Notes: generated by a model from the sequence alone, not told the origin. Numbered from the stretch's first letter, positions 44,849 to 55,866 are shown. The stretch: 64,000 nucleotides of DNA from Candidatus Peribacteria bacterium (GCA_031276875.1 JAISMG010000037.1:1-64000), one strand, 5' to 3'. Made by a program: numbers and translations.

Positions 44849-45301
44849 CTATGCTACCTGTCTATTTTGCCTGATAAATAACGGCAAATGAATAGCTCAC
44901 AGTACCAAAAAGAGGATAACCCACGTACAAAATGAAATCAGGTTATCGCGATAACGATACTCCCTTTGGTCAGCTACAGTATCTATCGCTTTTTTCTCAC
45001 AAACCTGAATTTCAGCCTCCGTTTTGGGAGCGTCTACGTCCTCTTTATAGGTATATCCTTCTTGTGAACATTGAAGATACTGCCATTGCTGTTGGGCATA
45101 GGTTTGTGTATCCATCAACTGATACTGCAAAAGTTCATTTACCAACAATCCCGCAGAAATCGTAAATCCCAGCGTTGCCACCAACGAAATCACCAGCAAA
45201 TACAAATTGAAAAAGTTTTTATGAGGCATAGCAAAGAGTAAAAAGATAAAAAATCCACCTAAAATAAGCACCGTACCACCAATAATCACTGTAATTGACA
45301 T
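44849..45301 (-). CDS. Small membrane protein, three TM segments
   Basis: 150 residues, ending after one UGA-Gly (44897) at TAG. Helices at about 5-30 (VIIGGTVLILGGFFIFLL), 35-58 and 125-140 flank a loop with two Cys and several Gln. The ATG at 45301 has TTTATT 16 bases upstream. It resembles the neighbouring 45341-45580 protein (LYLLVISLVATLGFTI compared with LYLLIVSLVALLGMTI), so the two are paralogs. Function unknown. Confidence 0.6.
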
Positions 45302-45340
45302 TTTGTACATCAAAAGAAATAAAAATCTATATCCAAAAAT

Positions 45341-45580
45341 TTATTCAGCTTTTTTATTGAGTTTGAGAAAGTACGGAAAATGTGTCAAAAACAAAATAAG
45401 AAAGAGTACTAACCACGTCAATTGTGCAATCAAATCACTTGTGGAAAAGTACGCATAATCCAACAGCAAACATTCCAGCAAATGATGTACACAAAACCCA
45501 AACGCAATTGTCATTCCCAGCAGAGCCACCAGAGAAACAATAAGTAAATACAGCTTAAGTGGTGCATTTTCAGTTTTCAT
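45341..45580 (-). CDS. Small membrane protein, paralog of 44849-45301
   Basis: 79 residues, two or three TM segments, LYLLIVSLVALLGMTIAFG near the N-terminus. The ATG at 45578-45580 is chosen over upstream frame starts because TTTATC lies 16 bases before it; a longer frame would run into the tRNA gene. It and its paralog form a small operon 39 bp apart, downstream of tRNA-Arg. Confidence 0.6.
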   Translation of the reverse strand: MKTENAPLKLYLLIVSLVALLGMTIAFGFCVHHLLECLLLDYAYFSTSDLIAQLTWLVLFLILFLTHFPYFLKLNKKAE

Positions 45581-45606
45581 AGAGAAAGCAATAAGAGATA
45601 AACATT

Positions 45607-45678
45607 TGACTCGTCCCGGAGTCGAACCGGGATTACAGTCTTCGCAGGACTGTGTCCTATCCATTAAACGAACGAATC
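45607..45678 (-). tRNA. tRNA-Arg (anticodon GCG)
   Basis: A full cloverleaf on the minus strand: acceptor GATTCGT/ACGAGTC, D arm with GTTT...AGGAC, anticodon stem CAGTC/GACTG around the loop CTGCGAA (anticodon GCG), and T arm CCCGG-TTCGACT-CCGGG. The discriminator is A; CCA is not encoded. GCG reads CGC and CGU; most bacteria use ACG with A-to-I editing, so GCG suggests that no TadA editing of this tRNA is needed. Confidence 0.92.
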
Positions 45679-45765
45679 TTTGCTGAAAATATCCTATACA
45701 ACATAATGTATCATAGTAAAAAGTGACCCAAAAAGCAAGTAAAAAATAAAAAAACTCCTCAAAAA

Positions 45766-45794
45766 TTTGCATATTTTTTTTTTCTGAGTATACT
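45766..45794 (+). promoter_or_regulatory. Sigma70-like promoter
   Basis: TTTGCA (45766-45771), 17 bp of T-rich spacer, TATACT (45789-45794), 35 bp before the ATG at 45830. Confidence 0.65.
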
Positions 45795-45829
45795 TAGAGT
45801 ATCAACTTTTTAGCTCTTATAACACAAAG

Positions 45830-46792
45830 ATGAAAAAATTAGTTCTTTCCTTGAGTCTTTTCCTTGCTGGAACGGTAGGGATTTCCTCCGCAGTAAATAT
45901 GGCAGGAATTGCAGAACTTCGAACAAATGCCTCTTTTGGGTACACTACACAAGATGTGATTACGGTACCTCTCATTACTCCTTCTTCCATCGGAATTGCG
46001 TCGCCCATACTCAAAGACATTGGCGGAGATGATATGACAATTTACAAATTGACTTACGGTCCTTATTTAATGGAAGATTTGGTAAATGCATCAGAAACTC
46101 TTTTAAAAGAAATCCAAGTTAAAACAGGAGTTGTCCAAGATGGACAAGTACATTTTTCTCTTGGACTTTCTGATGGACTCACAGGAGACAAAACTTATTA
46201 CGCAATGATTACTCCTTTAGGTATTTATGATGAACCCGGGACTTCTTCAGCACAGATTTGTTTTAATCTTGCTCAAGAACGCTATGAAATAGGAAATGCC
46301 TGTCAAAACTTTGATAAACCACAAGAAGTAGAACATCCAGTTGCCACAACTTCCACAGAACCACTAACCGAAACAGCTCATACCGCAGCAAGTGCTCCTG
46401 TAAATATGTCGCTTGCCAATATTACGCATACTATAGACGGAAACACGATTAGCTTGAAATGGACAGCGTTAGAAGGAGGGGGAACAATTGATATTTTTGT
46501 CTTTGATTTCCGTCAAGAGAAATATATTCTTGCGGGGACTGTAAGAATGACCGATGAAAAATTTGACTACAAAATGACGTGGGACAATGAACATCTCTTT
46601 AGATTTGTACCACAAGCAGGAACAGAATTTACTTATACAGTAAACGCAGTCAGAGGGCCAGAACCGACTCCTCCAGCCCCTGTTATCGTGAAACCTCCCG
46701 TTACAGGACCTGTAGAAAATATGCTTGCAGTGTTGCTACTTTCTTTGCTGGTATACGGTGGATATAGATATTATACTAGGAAGTCTCGATAA
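45830..46792 (+). CDS. Exported protein with Ig/FnIII-like domain and sortase-like tail
   Basis: 320 residues, no UGA. Signal peptide MKKLVLSLSLFLAGTVG. The body has two beta-rich parts joined by a Thr/Pro-rich linker (about residues 165-190), the second resembling a fibronectin type III fold. The C-terminus has KPPVTGPVENM, a hydrophobic helix and a basic end (YYTRKSR), the layout of a cell-wall sorting signal with PPVTG in place of LPxTG. Alternatively it is simply membrane-anchored. Own promoter at 45766-45794. Confidence 0.7.
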   Translation: MKKLVLSLSLFLAGTVGISSAVNMAGIAELRTNASFGYTTQDVITVPLITPSSIGIASPILKDIGGDDMTIYKLTYGPYLMEDLVNASETLLKEIQVKTGVVQDGQVHFSLGLSDGLTGDKTYYAMITPLGIYDEPGTSSAQICFNLAQERYEIGNACQNFDKPQEVEHPVATTSTEPLTETAHTAASAPVNMSLANITHTIDGNTISLKWTALEGGGTIDIFVFDFRQEKYILAGTVRMTDEKFDYKMTWDNEHLFRFVPQAGTEFTYTVNAVRGPEPTPPAPVIVKPPVTGPVENMLAVLLLSLLVYGGYRYYTRKSR

Positions 46793-46926
46793 GAAGTATT
46801 TACAATATTTGATGAGTTCTTTGCTACATTTTGAATTATAATTTTCCTTTCTGAAAAAAGTATTGCATAAAAAAATGAATTATATAGTATAGAATAAAAT
46901 ATTTTATTTATTTAAAAGAAGAAATA

Positions 46927-47568
46927 ATGGTAGATGTATTTGATTATAAGAAAAAATATAAGGACTTATATTTCCCAAAAAATCAACCTATGCTGATTGA
47001 AGTTCCTGAAATAACCTTTGTCGCGGTTGAGGGAAAAGGAAATCCAAATGATGAAAATGGAGAATATCGTAAAGCTCTTGAATTATTGTATGGAATACAA
47101 TATACCATAAAAATGAGCAAAAAAGGAAACAATATTCCCAACGGTTATTTTGATTATGTTGTACCACCGCTTGAAGGGTTGTGGTGGTTTGAAGACAATG
47201 TAAAAACCCGAACAAAAGATAAATCAAAATATAACTGGCTTTCAATAATCAGATTGCCGGAATATGTTACAAAGGACGTATTTCTATGGGCCTGTGATGA
47301 AGTAAAAAATAAAAAGAACATTGAAACGGGAAAAGCAAAATATATGAAAATAAAAGAAGGATTGTGTGTGCAGTGTATGCATATCGGATCATTTGATGAA
47401 GAAGCAAAGACATTAAAATTAATAGAAAAATATATCAAAGAAAATGACTTGATAAATGATTTGGCAAACGAAAAAAGGAAACATCACGAAATATATTTAT
47501 CAGACCCAAGGAAAACAGAAAAAACAAAAATGAAAACGGTATTAAGAATACCCGTAAAAAGAAAATAG
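46927..47568 (+). CDS. GyrI-like small-molecule-binding protein
   Basis: 213 residues, no UGA. It matches the GyrI-like/SOUL-type small-molecule-binding family: VPEITFVAVEGKGNPN, then YVVPPLEGLWWF, DVFLWACDEV and IGSFDEEAKTL. Members bind small molecules, and some inhibit gyrase or protect against toxins. Its leader has a purine-rich GAAGAAATA before ATG, in place of the usual pyrimidine-rich spacer, which may mark a more recent arrival. The AT-rich stretch 47569-47780 downstream holds no gene. Confidence 0.8.
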   Translation: MVDVFDYKKKYKDLYFPKNQPMLIEVPEITFVAVEGKGNPNDENGEYRKALELLYGIQYTIKMSKKGNNIPNGYFDYVVPPLEGLWWFEDNVKTRTKDKSKYNWLSIIRLPEYVTKDVFLWACDEVKNKKNIETGKAKYMKIKEGLCVQCMHIGSFDEEAKTLKLIEKYIKENDLINDLANEKRKHHEIYLSDPRKTEKTKMKTVLRIPVKRK

Positions 47569-47780
47569 TTATTCCCATATCATTACTCTGACACCTTTTG
47601 TCTATCGTTATTGTTTAGTCACAGATATTATTCACGAAAATGTTTCTTCATTTAGTTTAAGATAAAAGGAAATCTTCAGATAACATTTTATATCAAACTA
47701 TAACGTTCATTATTTGCTTTTTACATTATTTGATTATCTCTGGGGCATTTTGCTTGAAGATTAACCAATATAAGATTTTT

Positions 47781-48665
47781 CTAAAAACAATATTTAGGTG
47801 GAAGTAGGGTATCTTCCATAAACAGCCAATTATCCCAAAAAAGAGATCAAGATAATCCTAGATATTCTAAATCTATTTCTTTATATGCAGTGTCATAACA
47901 TCATTGAAAGACTCGACCTTCCTCCATTCTTTCTCATTTAAATGTCTCCAAAGTATATATTGCACCATACCACTCAATTGCACCAAGATATTCTCCTTCT
48001 GGGATAATACGCATTGCTAAAAATAATTTTCCATTCTTTATCCACAAACTTACTGGTCAGTCTCCTACTGGAGGAAGAAGGAGATGATGTCGTTGTTGTT
48101 CTCCTATTTTCCTGATGAGTGCACCCGTGAAAATATTAACACTTCCTTGTTCTACGATTTGAAATGGTTTTTCCTTATCATTATTAATGCAAGGAATTCA
48201 CGCTCAAAAATATCGCCCACATAATGCAAGCTGAAATGCTCCAAAACGATATATTTTTCTTCTCTTCATCGCTACCACATCATCTCCAAAGTGATAGGTT
48301 GTATTAGTATTGCTGGTATCTAATATCTCTATTTTTTCTTCAGTAGAAAGTTCATAAAATTGAGTTTCTTTAATGTTAGAGAACAAATCTTTCTGATGTA
48401 AGGTATCCGTAATATACGATGTTATTATTTCTTTCTGTAGATATTCCCTTTTTATGTCCTCTATATTTTTTATAAATTCCGTCTCATAATCAAATATTCT
48501 TTGTCTCCCATCGGTAATCATAAATGGAGTAAATAAATATGCTTCTTGGTTTGTTTGAAGTATTTCAGTTTGGCAACTATTATTTGAATATAGGTTTTTT
48601 ATCATCATAAAAACTATTATTACAAGCAGAAACAGTGAAAAAATAAGGTAATTTTTCTTTTTCAT
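47781..48665 (-). CDS. Membrane-anchored or exported protein of unknown function
   Basis: 294 residues with eight UGA-Gly codons, all in the C-terminal half. The N-terminal helix (YLIFSLFLLVIIVFMM) is a signal anchor. The middle part is helical; the C-terminal part is beta-rich with WYGAIYTLETF and several aromatic residues, ending at TAG (47781). Genes of this type, with MORN-like GxxYxGxxxW patterns (GEYLGAIEWYG), exist, but the match is too weak to name. Confidence 0.55.
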
Positions 48666-48754
48666 TGAGTAGTTAGTTTAATAAAAAGTATCTGGGATTA
48701 GGGGTACGGTTTTAGTTTAGAAAATCAAGGTAAAATCGGATGAGAACCATCATA

Positions 48755-48937
48755 CTACAAAATGCTGATTTCTTTTACATTGGTGGTAGGTTGCATTGTG
48801 ATGTGGCAATATCGGTTATCTTTGTAAAATATTAATGCATCCACATCTCAACGCAAAGCTCTACAGTGGGAGGTGTCAGATTTTTCTATACTATGGGCAA
48901 AAACATAGTCTTTCTTCTTTTCATTTGCAAATCAGCT
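48755..48937 (-). pseudogene. Open frame fragment in the rel upstream region
   Basis: A 60-codon frame without ATG, one UGA-Gly (ALRGDVDAL), ending TAG. The translation KDYVFAHSIEKSDTSHCRAL, then YCHITMQPTTNVKEI, looks protein-like, but there is no start and a TAA lies just upstream. It could be a gene remnant, or chance. Nothing else is evident in the 48666-48992 gap apart from an ACTATG...CATAGT stem followed by a pyrimidine run near 48905. Confidence 0.25.
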
Positions 48938-48992
48938 TTATTTCACTATGTATAACATATATTTAATGATATTTTTATTTTTTCACACGTTG

Positions 48993-51236
48993 ATGGAAGA
49001 CCTCAAAGCTTTTGAAAAATTCTTTGCCTATGAACTTACCTTTGAAGAAGACCCTGTGGATATCTTGAATGACATTTTGTTAAAAGCAAAAAAATATCTC
49101 GCTAGCGAAGAAATAGAAGCTATCGTCCAAGCCTATGAATTCACCAAAGAAGCCCATAAAGGAGTGCTGAGAAAATCCTGAGAACCCTATATCGTCCATC
49201 CACTCAAAGCCACCCAATTTTTGATGGAAATCAATCCCGACGCCATTTCTATCCAAGCTTGCATTTTGCACGACGTCATAGAAGATACCCAATATACCTA
49301 TGCAGATATTGAACAACGCTTTGGAAAAGAAATCGCAGACATTTGCGAAGGACTCGTCAAAGTCTCGAAAGTAAGATATAAAGGAGAAGATAGAGGGTTG
49401 GAAACCATCAAAAAAACCTTCCTCGCAATGGCACAAGATTTGAGAGTAATTTTCATCAAATTGGCAGACCGTATCCACAATATCCAAACTCTCCAGTACC
49501 TTCCGGAAGAAAAGAAAACTAAAATCGCCCAAGAAACCCTCAAAGTGTATGCTCCTGTAGCTAAAAGATTAGGACTGTACGCCTATCAATTATATTTGGA
49601 AAATGGCTCATTTAGGATATTGTACCCAGAACGCTTTGAAGAAATTATGGAACATATCAGAAAATATTTTGGAGGAGGAGAAAAGTTTATTGATAAAGGG
49701 ATAAAAATGCTGACTTCCATTCTCAAAAAAGAAGGACTTTCAGGCTTTACTATCCAAGGAAGAATTAAAAGCCCTTTCAGAATTTTTGAAAAAATGGAAA
49801 AGAAATACCATACTGATGACGTGGCAATGATTATGGATTTACTCGCTTTTAGAGTGATTACCGATAGTGTATCAGACTGTTATATGATTTTGGGAATTAT
49901 CCATAAATATTACACCCCTCTTATCAAAAAGATTAAGGACTACATCGCTCTCCCCAAATTTAATGGTTACAAAAGTATTCATACCACCATCCTTGGAATG
50001 TTTCGCTTCCCGATAGAAATCCAAATCAGAACCCGAGCAATGGACAATATCGCAGAATATGGAGTGGCTGCTCATTATGCCTATGCAGAACACAATGCCT
50101 CTGTCAAAGCTTCTTCTACCCAAAATGACTGGATAAAAAGACTCCAATCCATCGTTGCAGAATACACCGAATCCTCAAACAAAGAAAACTTCAAAGACTC
50201 ACTCAATATCGAGATTTTGGACAAAGCAATCTTTGTCTACACTCCCAAAGGAGACATCAAAGAACTCCCCCAAGGTTCTTCCATTTTGGACTTTGCGTTT
50301 AGTATCCATTCAGAAATCTGACTCAGATTTAAAAACGCTTTAGTCAACGGACAAATTAAACCACTCTCGTATATTCTCAAAACAGGAGATATCGTAAATA
50401 TCAACACGTTTAAAAATAGATATTCTGCTGTAAAACACCGACTGGATTATCTCCATACTCCTTCCGCCAAAGGACAATTGGTAAAATACGTGAGAATTCA
50501 GGAAAGGGAAGCTCGTTTGGATGAAGCCATTGAAGGATTGAATGCCTATCTCAAAGCTCTAGGACTTCCTCAATTTCGTGGGGAAAAAGACCAAATCCAA
50601 AAACTTGGCGATGCTTTGGAAGTAGAAAAAAGAATTCTCTTGGTACTTGATAAACAAGAAACCTATGGAAACATCGTCAGAACTGCTTATCCAGAATTAA
50701 CTAAAAATCTGCAAGACAAAACCGTAGTTTCTGACATTAGCACCCAACAGAAAGAGCTCCAAAAAAGCATTCAGACTTCTCTTTCTGTTCCGTGAGAAGA
50801 AGTTATTGTCGACAATGATAAATCGCTTCATTGTATCTTTTGTCCTGAATGCACGCCTCACGTGGGCGAGAAAATTATCGCCAAATCCAGCAAAGAAGGC
50901 ATCAAAATTCACACTATGTTCTGTAAAGCACTCAAAACCATTTCCTATAGTTCTCTTTTGGAAGCCCATCGAAAATCCGAACCCCAAAGCAACACCTACA
51001 CACTGCATATCCAGCTCCAATTTTTCAAAAACAAAATCACGATAGTAGATATTATTGCCTTATTTTCCACCTTTTCTATTCCGATTTTCAAATTTGAACT
51101 GAATAATGTAGATGAGGAAAAAATGCTGGCTACCATTGAAGGCGAGGTTTCCAATCCTGCAAAGCTTGCTTTTCTTTTCGCTGATTTACATAAAAATCAT
51201 GCCTTTTTAGAAGTAATTTCCAAATCTATTACATAA
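48993..51236 (+). CDS. rel: Bifunctional (p)ppGpp synthetase/hydrolase
   Basis: 747 residues with UGA-Gly at 49179 (RKSGEPYIVHPL), 50319 and 50793. HD hydrolase domain: HPLKA, LHDVIEDT and FIKLADRIHN. Synthetase domain: DLLAFRVI, KDYIALPKFNGYKSIHT and EIQIRTRAM. TGS domain: FVYTPKGDIKEL. The C-terminal region is longer than usual and diverged, with a CIFCPECTPHVGEK zinc-type motif and an ACT-like end. Both catalytic sites look intact, so the organism has a stringent response despite its small gene set. The start at 48993 is preferred over upstream in-frame ATGs. Confidence 0.95.
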
Positions 51237-51347
51237 AACCAAAACCTTGTTACCAAATATTAGGAAATTTCTGCAAAACAACCATTACTTCTTTAAAGGT
51301 ATATAACTCTCCACATACACGGACTACAGCCAAAAATCCTATAAACA

Positions 51348-53342
51348 TTACTCCCCCTTTCAGAGCAAAACTTGCAAATGCTGAAGTATCGCAAAGACAT
51401 TTTTTCTGATTTCACGGTTGAGAGGAGCTGTATCATCTATCATAATGCCTGCTTTTTTTAGTGCAAGGAGATGGGAATGATACCAAAATTCCTCCGTTCC
51501 CGCATAGGTAGTTCCTCGCAAGAGTCTAGAAATAACCGTAGCTACTTCTGCCTTGGTAATCAATGCATTGGGAGAAAAAGCTGACTTTTCATCTCTTCCA
51601 TTTGCCCAATAGCCCATCAATGCACGTTGACAAGACTGCATAATGGAGGTTTGGAGTTCAGGAATAGCTTGCTTGAGGTCGGAGAAAGCGGTACAGTCTC
51701 ATTCCGTAAGTGGTCGACGAGAAGCATTTGTGAGCTGAATGAATGCAATAATAATATTTGCCATTTCTGCTCTGGAAAGATATTCATCAAGAGCGGAAGA
51801 AGTAGGAAGAAAAGGCTGAGGTGGTTCATTATCCGTCAGTTCAGGAGAAGAAGATGTCGCTCCTCATCCAAATGCAGAAGTCTCAGAAGAACTTGCAGAT
51901 GGCGTGAATGATGGTGATGGTGTCGGTTGTACTGACGGTGTTGTATCTGTTGACGATGTTGGGTTTGTTGGTGGTATATTTGTCGTCTCTGTTGTGTCTG
52001 TTGGACTAGGAGCAATATTTGGAGTTGGAATGGTGGTATTATAATAGTCTAAACTCTCTACAAAGAGTGCGTCATCTACTTTGTTGATATAGGCAGTTGA
52101 AGTTGAAAGTGCGTCATCTACCTTGTTAACGTATGCAGTTGACGTTGAAAGTGGGTCTCCCGTAGCAAATTTTTCTCCTGTTGAAGTAATTGCTCCTGTT
52201 GAAGTAGTTGCTCCTGTAGAAACATTAGCTCCCGTTGAAATACTAGCTCCTGTTGAAGTAGTTGTTCCTGTTGAAACAGTTGCTCCTGTTGAAATAATCG
52301 TCCCTGTCGAAGCAGGAAGTTCGGGAAATGTTTTTCAGCTTTTTTCTGTTCAATTATCCTCTGCATATATCCAATTTACTTCTCCCACAAGTTGAGTTTT
52401 GGTTAAGTTCCACGCTCATGGAATAGCTGAAAGGTCAAACGTCCACGTTCCATTTCCTGTCCGAGTATGGGTCAAAAGATTACTGACGTCAATCTGCTCT
52501 CTTTTCTCTTCGCTCCCTCCTGTAAGCACTACCGTTCCCACTACATTACCTGTCGTCGGGGAAGAAGGGCTATAGCTAATGATTGCACAAACATTTTGAT
52601 TGTATTTTCGGCTACTATTGACGCGAGAAGTAGTGAAGGTGGTGGAAGTATCCAAACAATTTCCCCATAAATCCACTCCAAAACTCTGAGAAGTCTGATA
52701 GTCAAAGAGGTCAGCATCTAGTGAAAAAAGGTTATTTCTATCCAATCCTAAATAGGTCAGATTTGGCATTCCTTGGAGATGTTCTTTGGTGATGGTGGTC
52801 AAACTATTTGCTTCCAAATGAAGATTTCCCAGTTTGGTTTGATGGATAAATGCATTGGGAGCAATCGTTCTGATTTGATTTCGGCTGACATTGAGTTCAG
52901 AAAGCTGAACAAGTCCAGAAAACATTGTTTCATCGATGCTCGTGAGTTGGTTAGTATTGAGTTCTAATGCTTGTAAATTACGAGCATTCCCTCCCTGAAA
53001 TGCAATAATATTTGCAGTACTCAGTCCTTGGATGGTTTGGAGAGCTTCAGGATTAGCGAGGATGACTTCATAGGTTCCGCCTGTTGCATACACACAACTA
53101 AACGAATTTACAGTATGACAAACGAGCGTTCCTCCTCCACAGTCCACCAATAACGGAGTATCCGTATTATTTGTAGTAAACGTAATCGTTTTGGAAGTCT
53201 GAGCTGGCACGGTTCGTGTCCATTTCATTGCAGTTTCTGCTGAATGAGGAAGAAGAGGTGGAGTAGCAGCAAAGCTAACAGAAAGGGAGAGTATCCCCAC
53301 TATCCCTGCAACTTTACTGATGGTCGTAAAAAAGTGATGCAT
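51348..53342 (-). CDS. Surface protein with leucine-rich repeats and SLH domain
   Basis: 664 residues with several UGA-Gly codons; the frame passes UGA at 51360 and ends TAA at 51348. Signal peptide to about residue 27. Four to five LRRs (residues about 115-240; e.g. LSELNVSRNQIRTIAPNAF, LTYLGLDRNNLFSLDADLF), an Ig-like part, nine STGxxx repeats, two STSTAYxNKVDDAL repeats, a Pro/Thr/Ser-rich linker, then an S-layer homology domain (FSPNALITKAEVATVISRLL). The SLH domain would anchor it to wall polymers and the LRRs could bind a host surface. Promoter TTTGCA-17-TATAAT; TTTATT 17 bases before ATG. Confidence 0.85.
52170..52320 (-). repeat. 18-bp coding repeats (STGxxx)
   Basis: About nine units of roughly TCAACAGGAGCAACT plus one variable codon, encoding STG followed by three small residues, in the SLH protein. 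This gives an extended, Ser/Thr-rich stalk that could be glycosylated. Confidence 0.75.
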
Positions 53343-53390
53343 TGTAGTAAATAAATGGTAATAAATAAAAAGCAAAAATACTTTACTTCT

Positions 53391-53419
53391 ATTATACTGG
53401 GATGTCCTTTTTTTGCAAA
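53391..53419 (-). promoter_or_regulatory. Promoter of the SLH/LRR surface protein
   Basis: On the minus strand TTTGCA (53414-53419), 17 bp, TATAAT (53391-53396). Confidence 0.65.
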
Positions 53420-53527
53420 TTTATGAAGACTTTTTCTCTCTTGTGTTGTGAAGAGAATATAAGGGAAAGAAGGAAGAAAAAGCTGAAAGAAAAGGATGAA
53501 ACATCAATAAAGAAGCAGTGAATAACA

Positions 53528-54610
53528 TTATGAAGTAGGAGAAATGAGATGTAAGGCCTGTAATGCTTCCATCAGCTTTTTATTTTCTTTTCGAGCTGCT
53601 ATCCCTTCGGGAGTATTGATAAGAATGGGAAGTGTCGCAAGCGTTATGTTTCCGTACTGGATATGGACTAAAGCAAGCCCGGTGGAAGCAGTACTTTGAA
53701 GAAAAAGTGTTCTTTCACCGTCCAATACTTGCATTTTTTCAGGGCTTAGCGTCAAAAGGCGTTCATCGCTCGTAAAAGTAAGAGGAGCAGAAAGAAATAT
53801 TCATCAGCTTTTTTCTGCTATTTTTCTGAGAAAAAGCTGTTGAAAACTCTGTGTCTCCATAAATCCTCCCAAAAATCCCGTTAAAAGAATATCGTTTGCT
53901 AAAATATATACACGTTCTGTAGGAGAAAACGTAGCATATTCAGCCAAAGGCACCGTCGTTTCCAGAAAGACAATCGGGTCAATTGTTGCTGCTCTCACCT
54001 GTGCAAAACAGTTTCCTTCATTCACAATTTCATCAATACTTCCCTGACATCCCACCGGAAAAAATGGATGATTGGTATCCTGATTTTTTTCTATTTGAAA
54101 ATGCAAATGGGGACCGGTAGCATTTCCTGTAGCTCCCACTTTTCCAATCGTTTCGCCTTCCTTGACCTGTTGTCCTACCTTTACGTCAATCTCAGAAAGA
54201 TGGGCATAAGTGGTATACAACGTACTGCCATTTCGTTGATGTTTGATAACGATAACCTTTCCCCACTCCCCTCTCTGTTCTGCCACAATGACTTCACCAT
54301 CCGCACTCACAACGACGGGAGTTCCTGTCGCTGTAGCAATATCTATCCCTTGATGAGAACCTCTCCCCACATCTCGCCTTTCAAAATACGTCCCCAACCG
54401 AAGCATAGAATAAATCTGGCGATAAAGCGGAATATTTTTGTAGGAAAAGTAATCAGCATTGCTAATTTTGGGCAGAGAAAACGTACAATCATGGTCTGTA
54501 CAATTGGTGAGGGTGATAGTATGCAATGGATACGACCAAGCAAGCACTCCTTCAGAGCAGAGAAAGCCAAGCAATAACGCTCCAGCTACAGCAGAAAAAA
54601 AATGTTTCAT
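53528..54610 (-). CDS. M23-family peptidoglycan endopeptidase
   Basis: 360 residues with tandem UGA-UGA (SGG) at about 53801-53806. Signal peptide to about residue 24. The LytM domain has GSHQGIDIA (Zn His and Asp), YTTYAHLS, GATGNATGPHLHFQ with HLH. It cleaves peptide cross-links of peptidoglycan, probably for wall remodelling or attack on a host cell wall. The extra C-terminal 140 residues are of unknown fold. TTTATT lies 16 bases before ATG. A word copy (AAAAAGCTGA) falls inside the gene at about 53804. Confidence 0.9.
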
Positions 54611-54702
54611 TACTTCAAAGAAAAGAAATAAACAATGCTGAGTATAGAGGTTTTCCTTGAAAATGAAAGAGGAAATGTGTCTTTCTATTATTTACAATTC
54701 TT

Positions 54703-55866
54703 TTAATTTAAGAGTAAAGGATTATCTATTCATAGATATATCCTAATTGCTCATGTATCTGCATTTTTACGAGTAACCATTTTATAACGAGATTGTGTAG
54801 CGGTATTCCATCGATGAATAAAGAGTCATCTCTCGCGGTCAGATTTTCCTTCTCTAATACTTCAGAAGAAATGTAATTCATTAAACAAAGTTTCAAATCT
54901 TTTTTGCTCTGTAGAAGAAATCAAATTACCATACAATAGTTTCCTGCTAATCTCAGTAAGTTCTCTGTATTGAGCATTAGCATTTTCTTTGGTAAAAAGT
55001 GGTACAGTCTGCCGTTCCTTTTGCTGGATAAAACACTTTTTGCCATATTTATCATTTTCTCGTTGATTGACCATATACTGCCCCCTACGAGGATCAACAT
55101 AAACTTTTCTTGGAAAATGATGGCCTTTAATTCAAAGAGCTTGTAAATCTGAACCTAATTGAAGGTCTTCACCAGCTATCAAAGTTCTATTAAATCCTCC
55201 TGCCCTTTTGTAATCTGATAACTTTACACCAAAAGAAGCTCCTGCAAAATAGAGATTATTATTTTTCTTTCTTCATTCCAACATAGCAAAAACAAACACT
55301 CTTTCAACAAGAAAAGCCCATTCATCTCCTTTCGCCTGTTTCTCATCATATCGTCTAATGTCTCAGCAGAGCCATCCATTGATGGTAGCTAATTTTTTCG
55401 CCATACCAATAATATAATGCTTATCTAATTTATAGGTGTCTGCATCTAAGCCAATAAGTTTGGGATTAGAAAGTTTTGTATAATCAATGCTATCAACAAT
55501 AGCATCTATCATATCTGCTCTAATGGCTCAAAGTGTAGGTTTTTTATCATACAGATGACTAATTACCAGTATTCTTTTATCTTTTTTAGCATATGCTTTT
55601 ACAGTAGTCAAGATTTCTTTATACGTTGTTTCTGAAAATACTTCACGAGGACCGTTGAGATAAATTATGGAAATGAAGTCTCCTTTTTGGTTAGCAATTG
55701 CATCAATGAGTTCTTTTCGTCTTTCTTCTCCTAGATAACAGGGAATACTAACGATAGCATCGGTGATAAGTAGTCAATTATTAGCAGAAATAATCTCTTC
55801 AGCTAGAGTGTATATTCTAATTTTATCTTCTATTGAAAGTGATGGTTTTAGTGATAATACATCCAT
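54703..55866 (-). CDS. GT-A glycosyltransferase-like protein (copy B)
   Basis: 387 residues with many UGA-Gly codons. GT-A features: DFISIIYLNGPRE, the DxD-type LIGLDADTYKLDK, KGDEWAFLVERVF and AGEDLQLGSD; then FPRKVYVDPRRGQ and a shared tail (EISRKLLYGNLISSTEQKRF). It is a shorter paralog of copy A just upstream (55889-57349). TTTATC lies 16 bases before the ATG and overlaps the stop region of copy A, so both are translated from one message. Confidence 0.65.

Noticed and set aside
45230..45260. TTTATC-N15-ATG inside the gene at 44849-45301 as another start
   Set aside because: It falls within the first membrane helix codons of that protein, which has a better-placed TTTATT 16 bases before the ATG at 45301.
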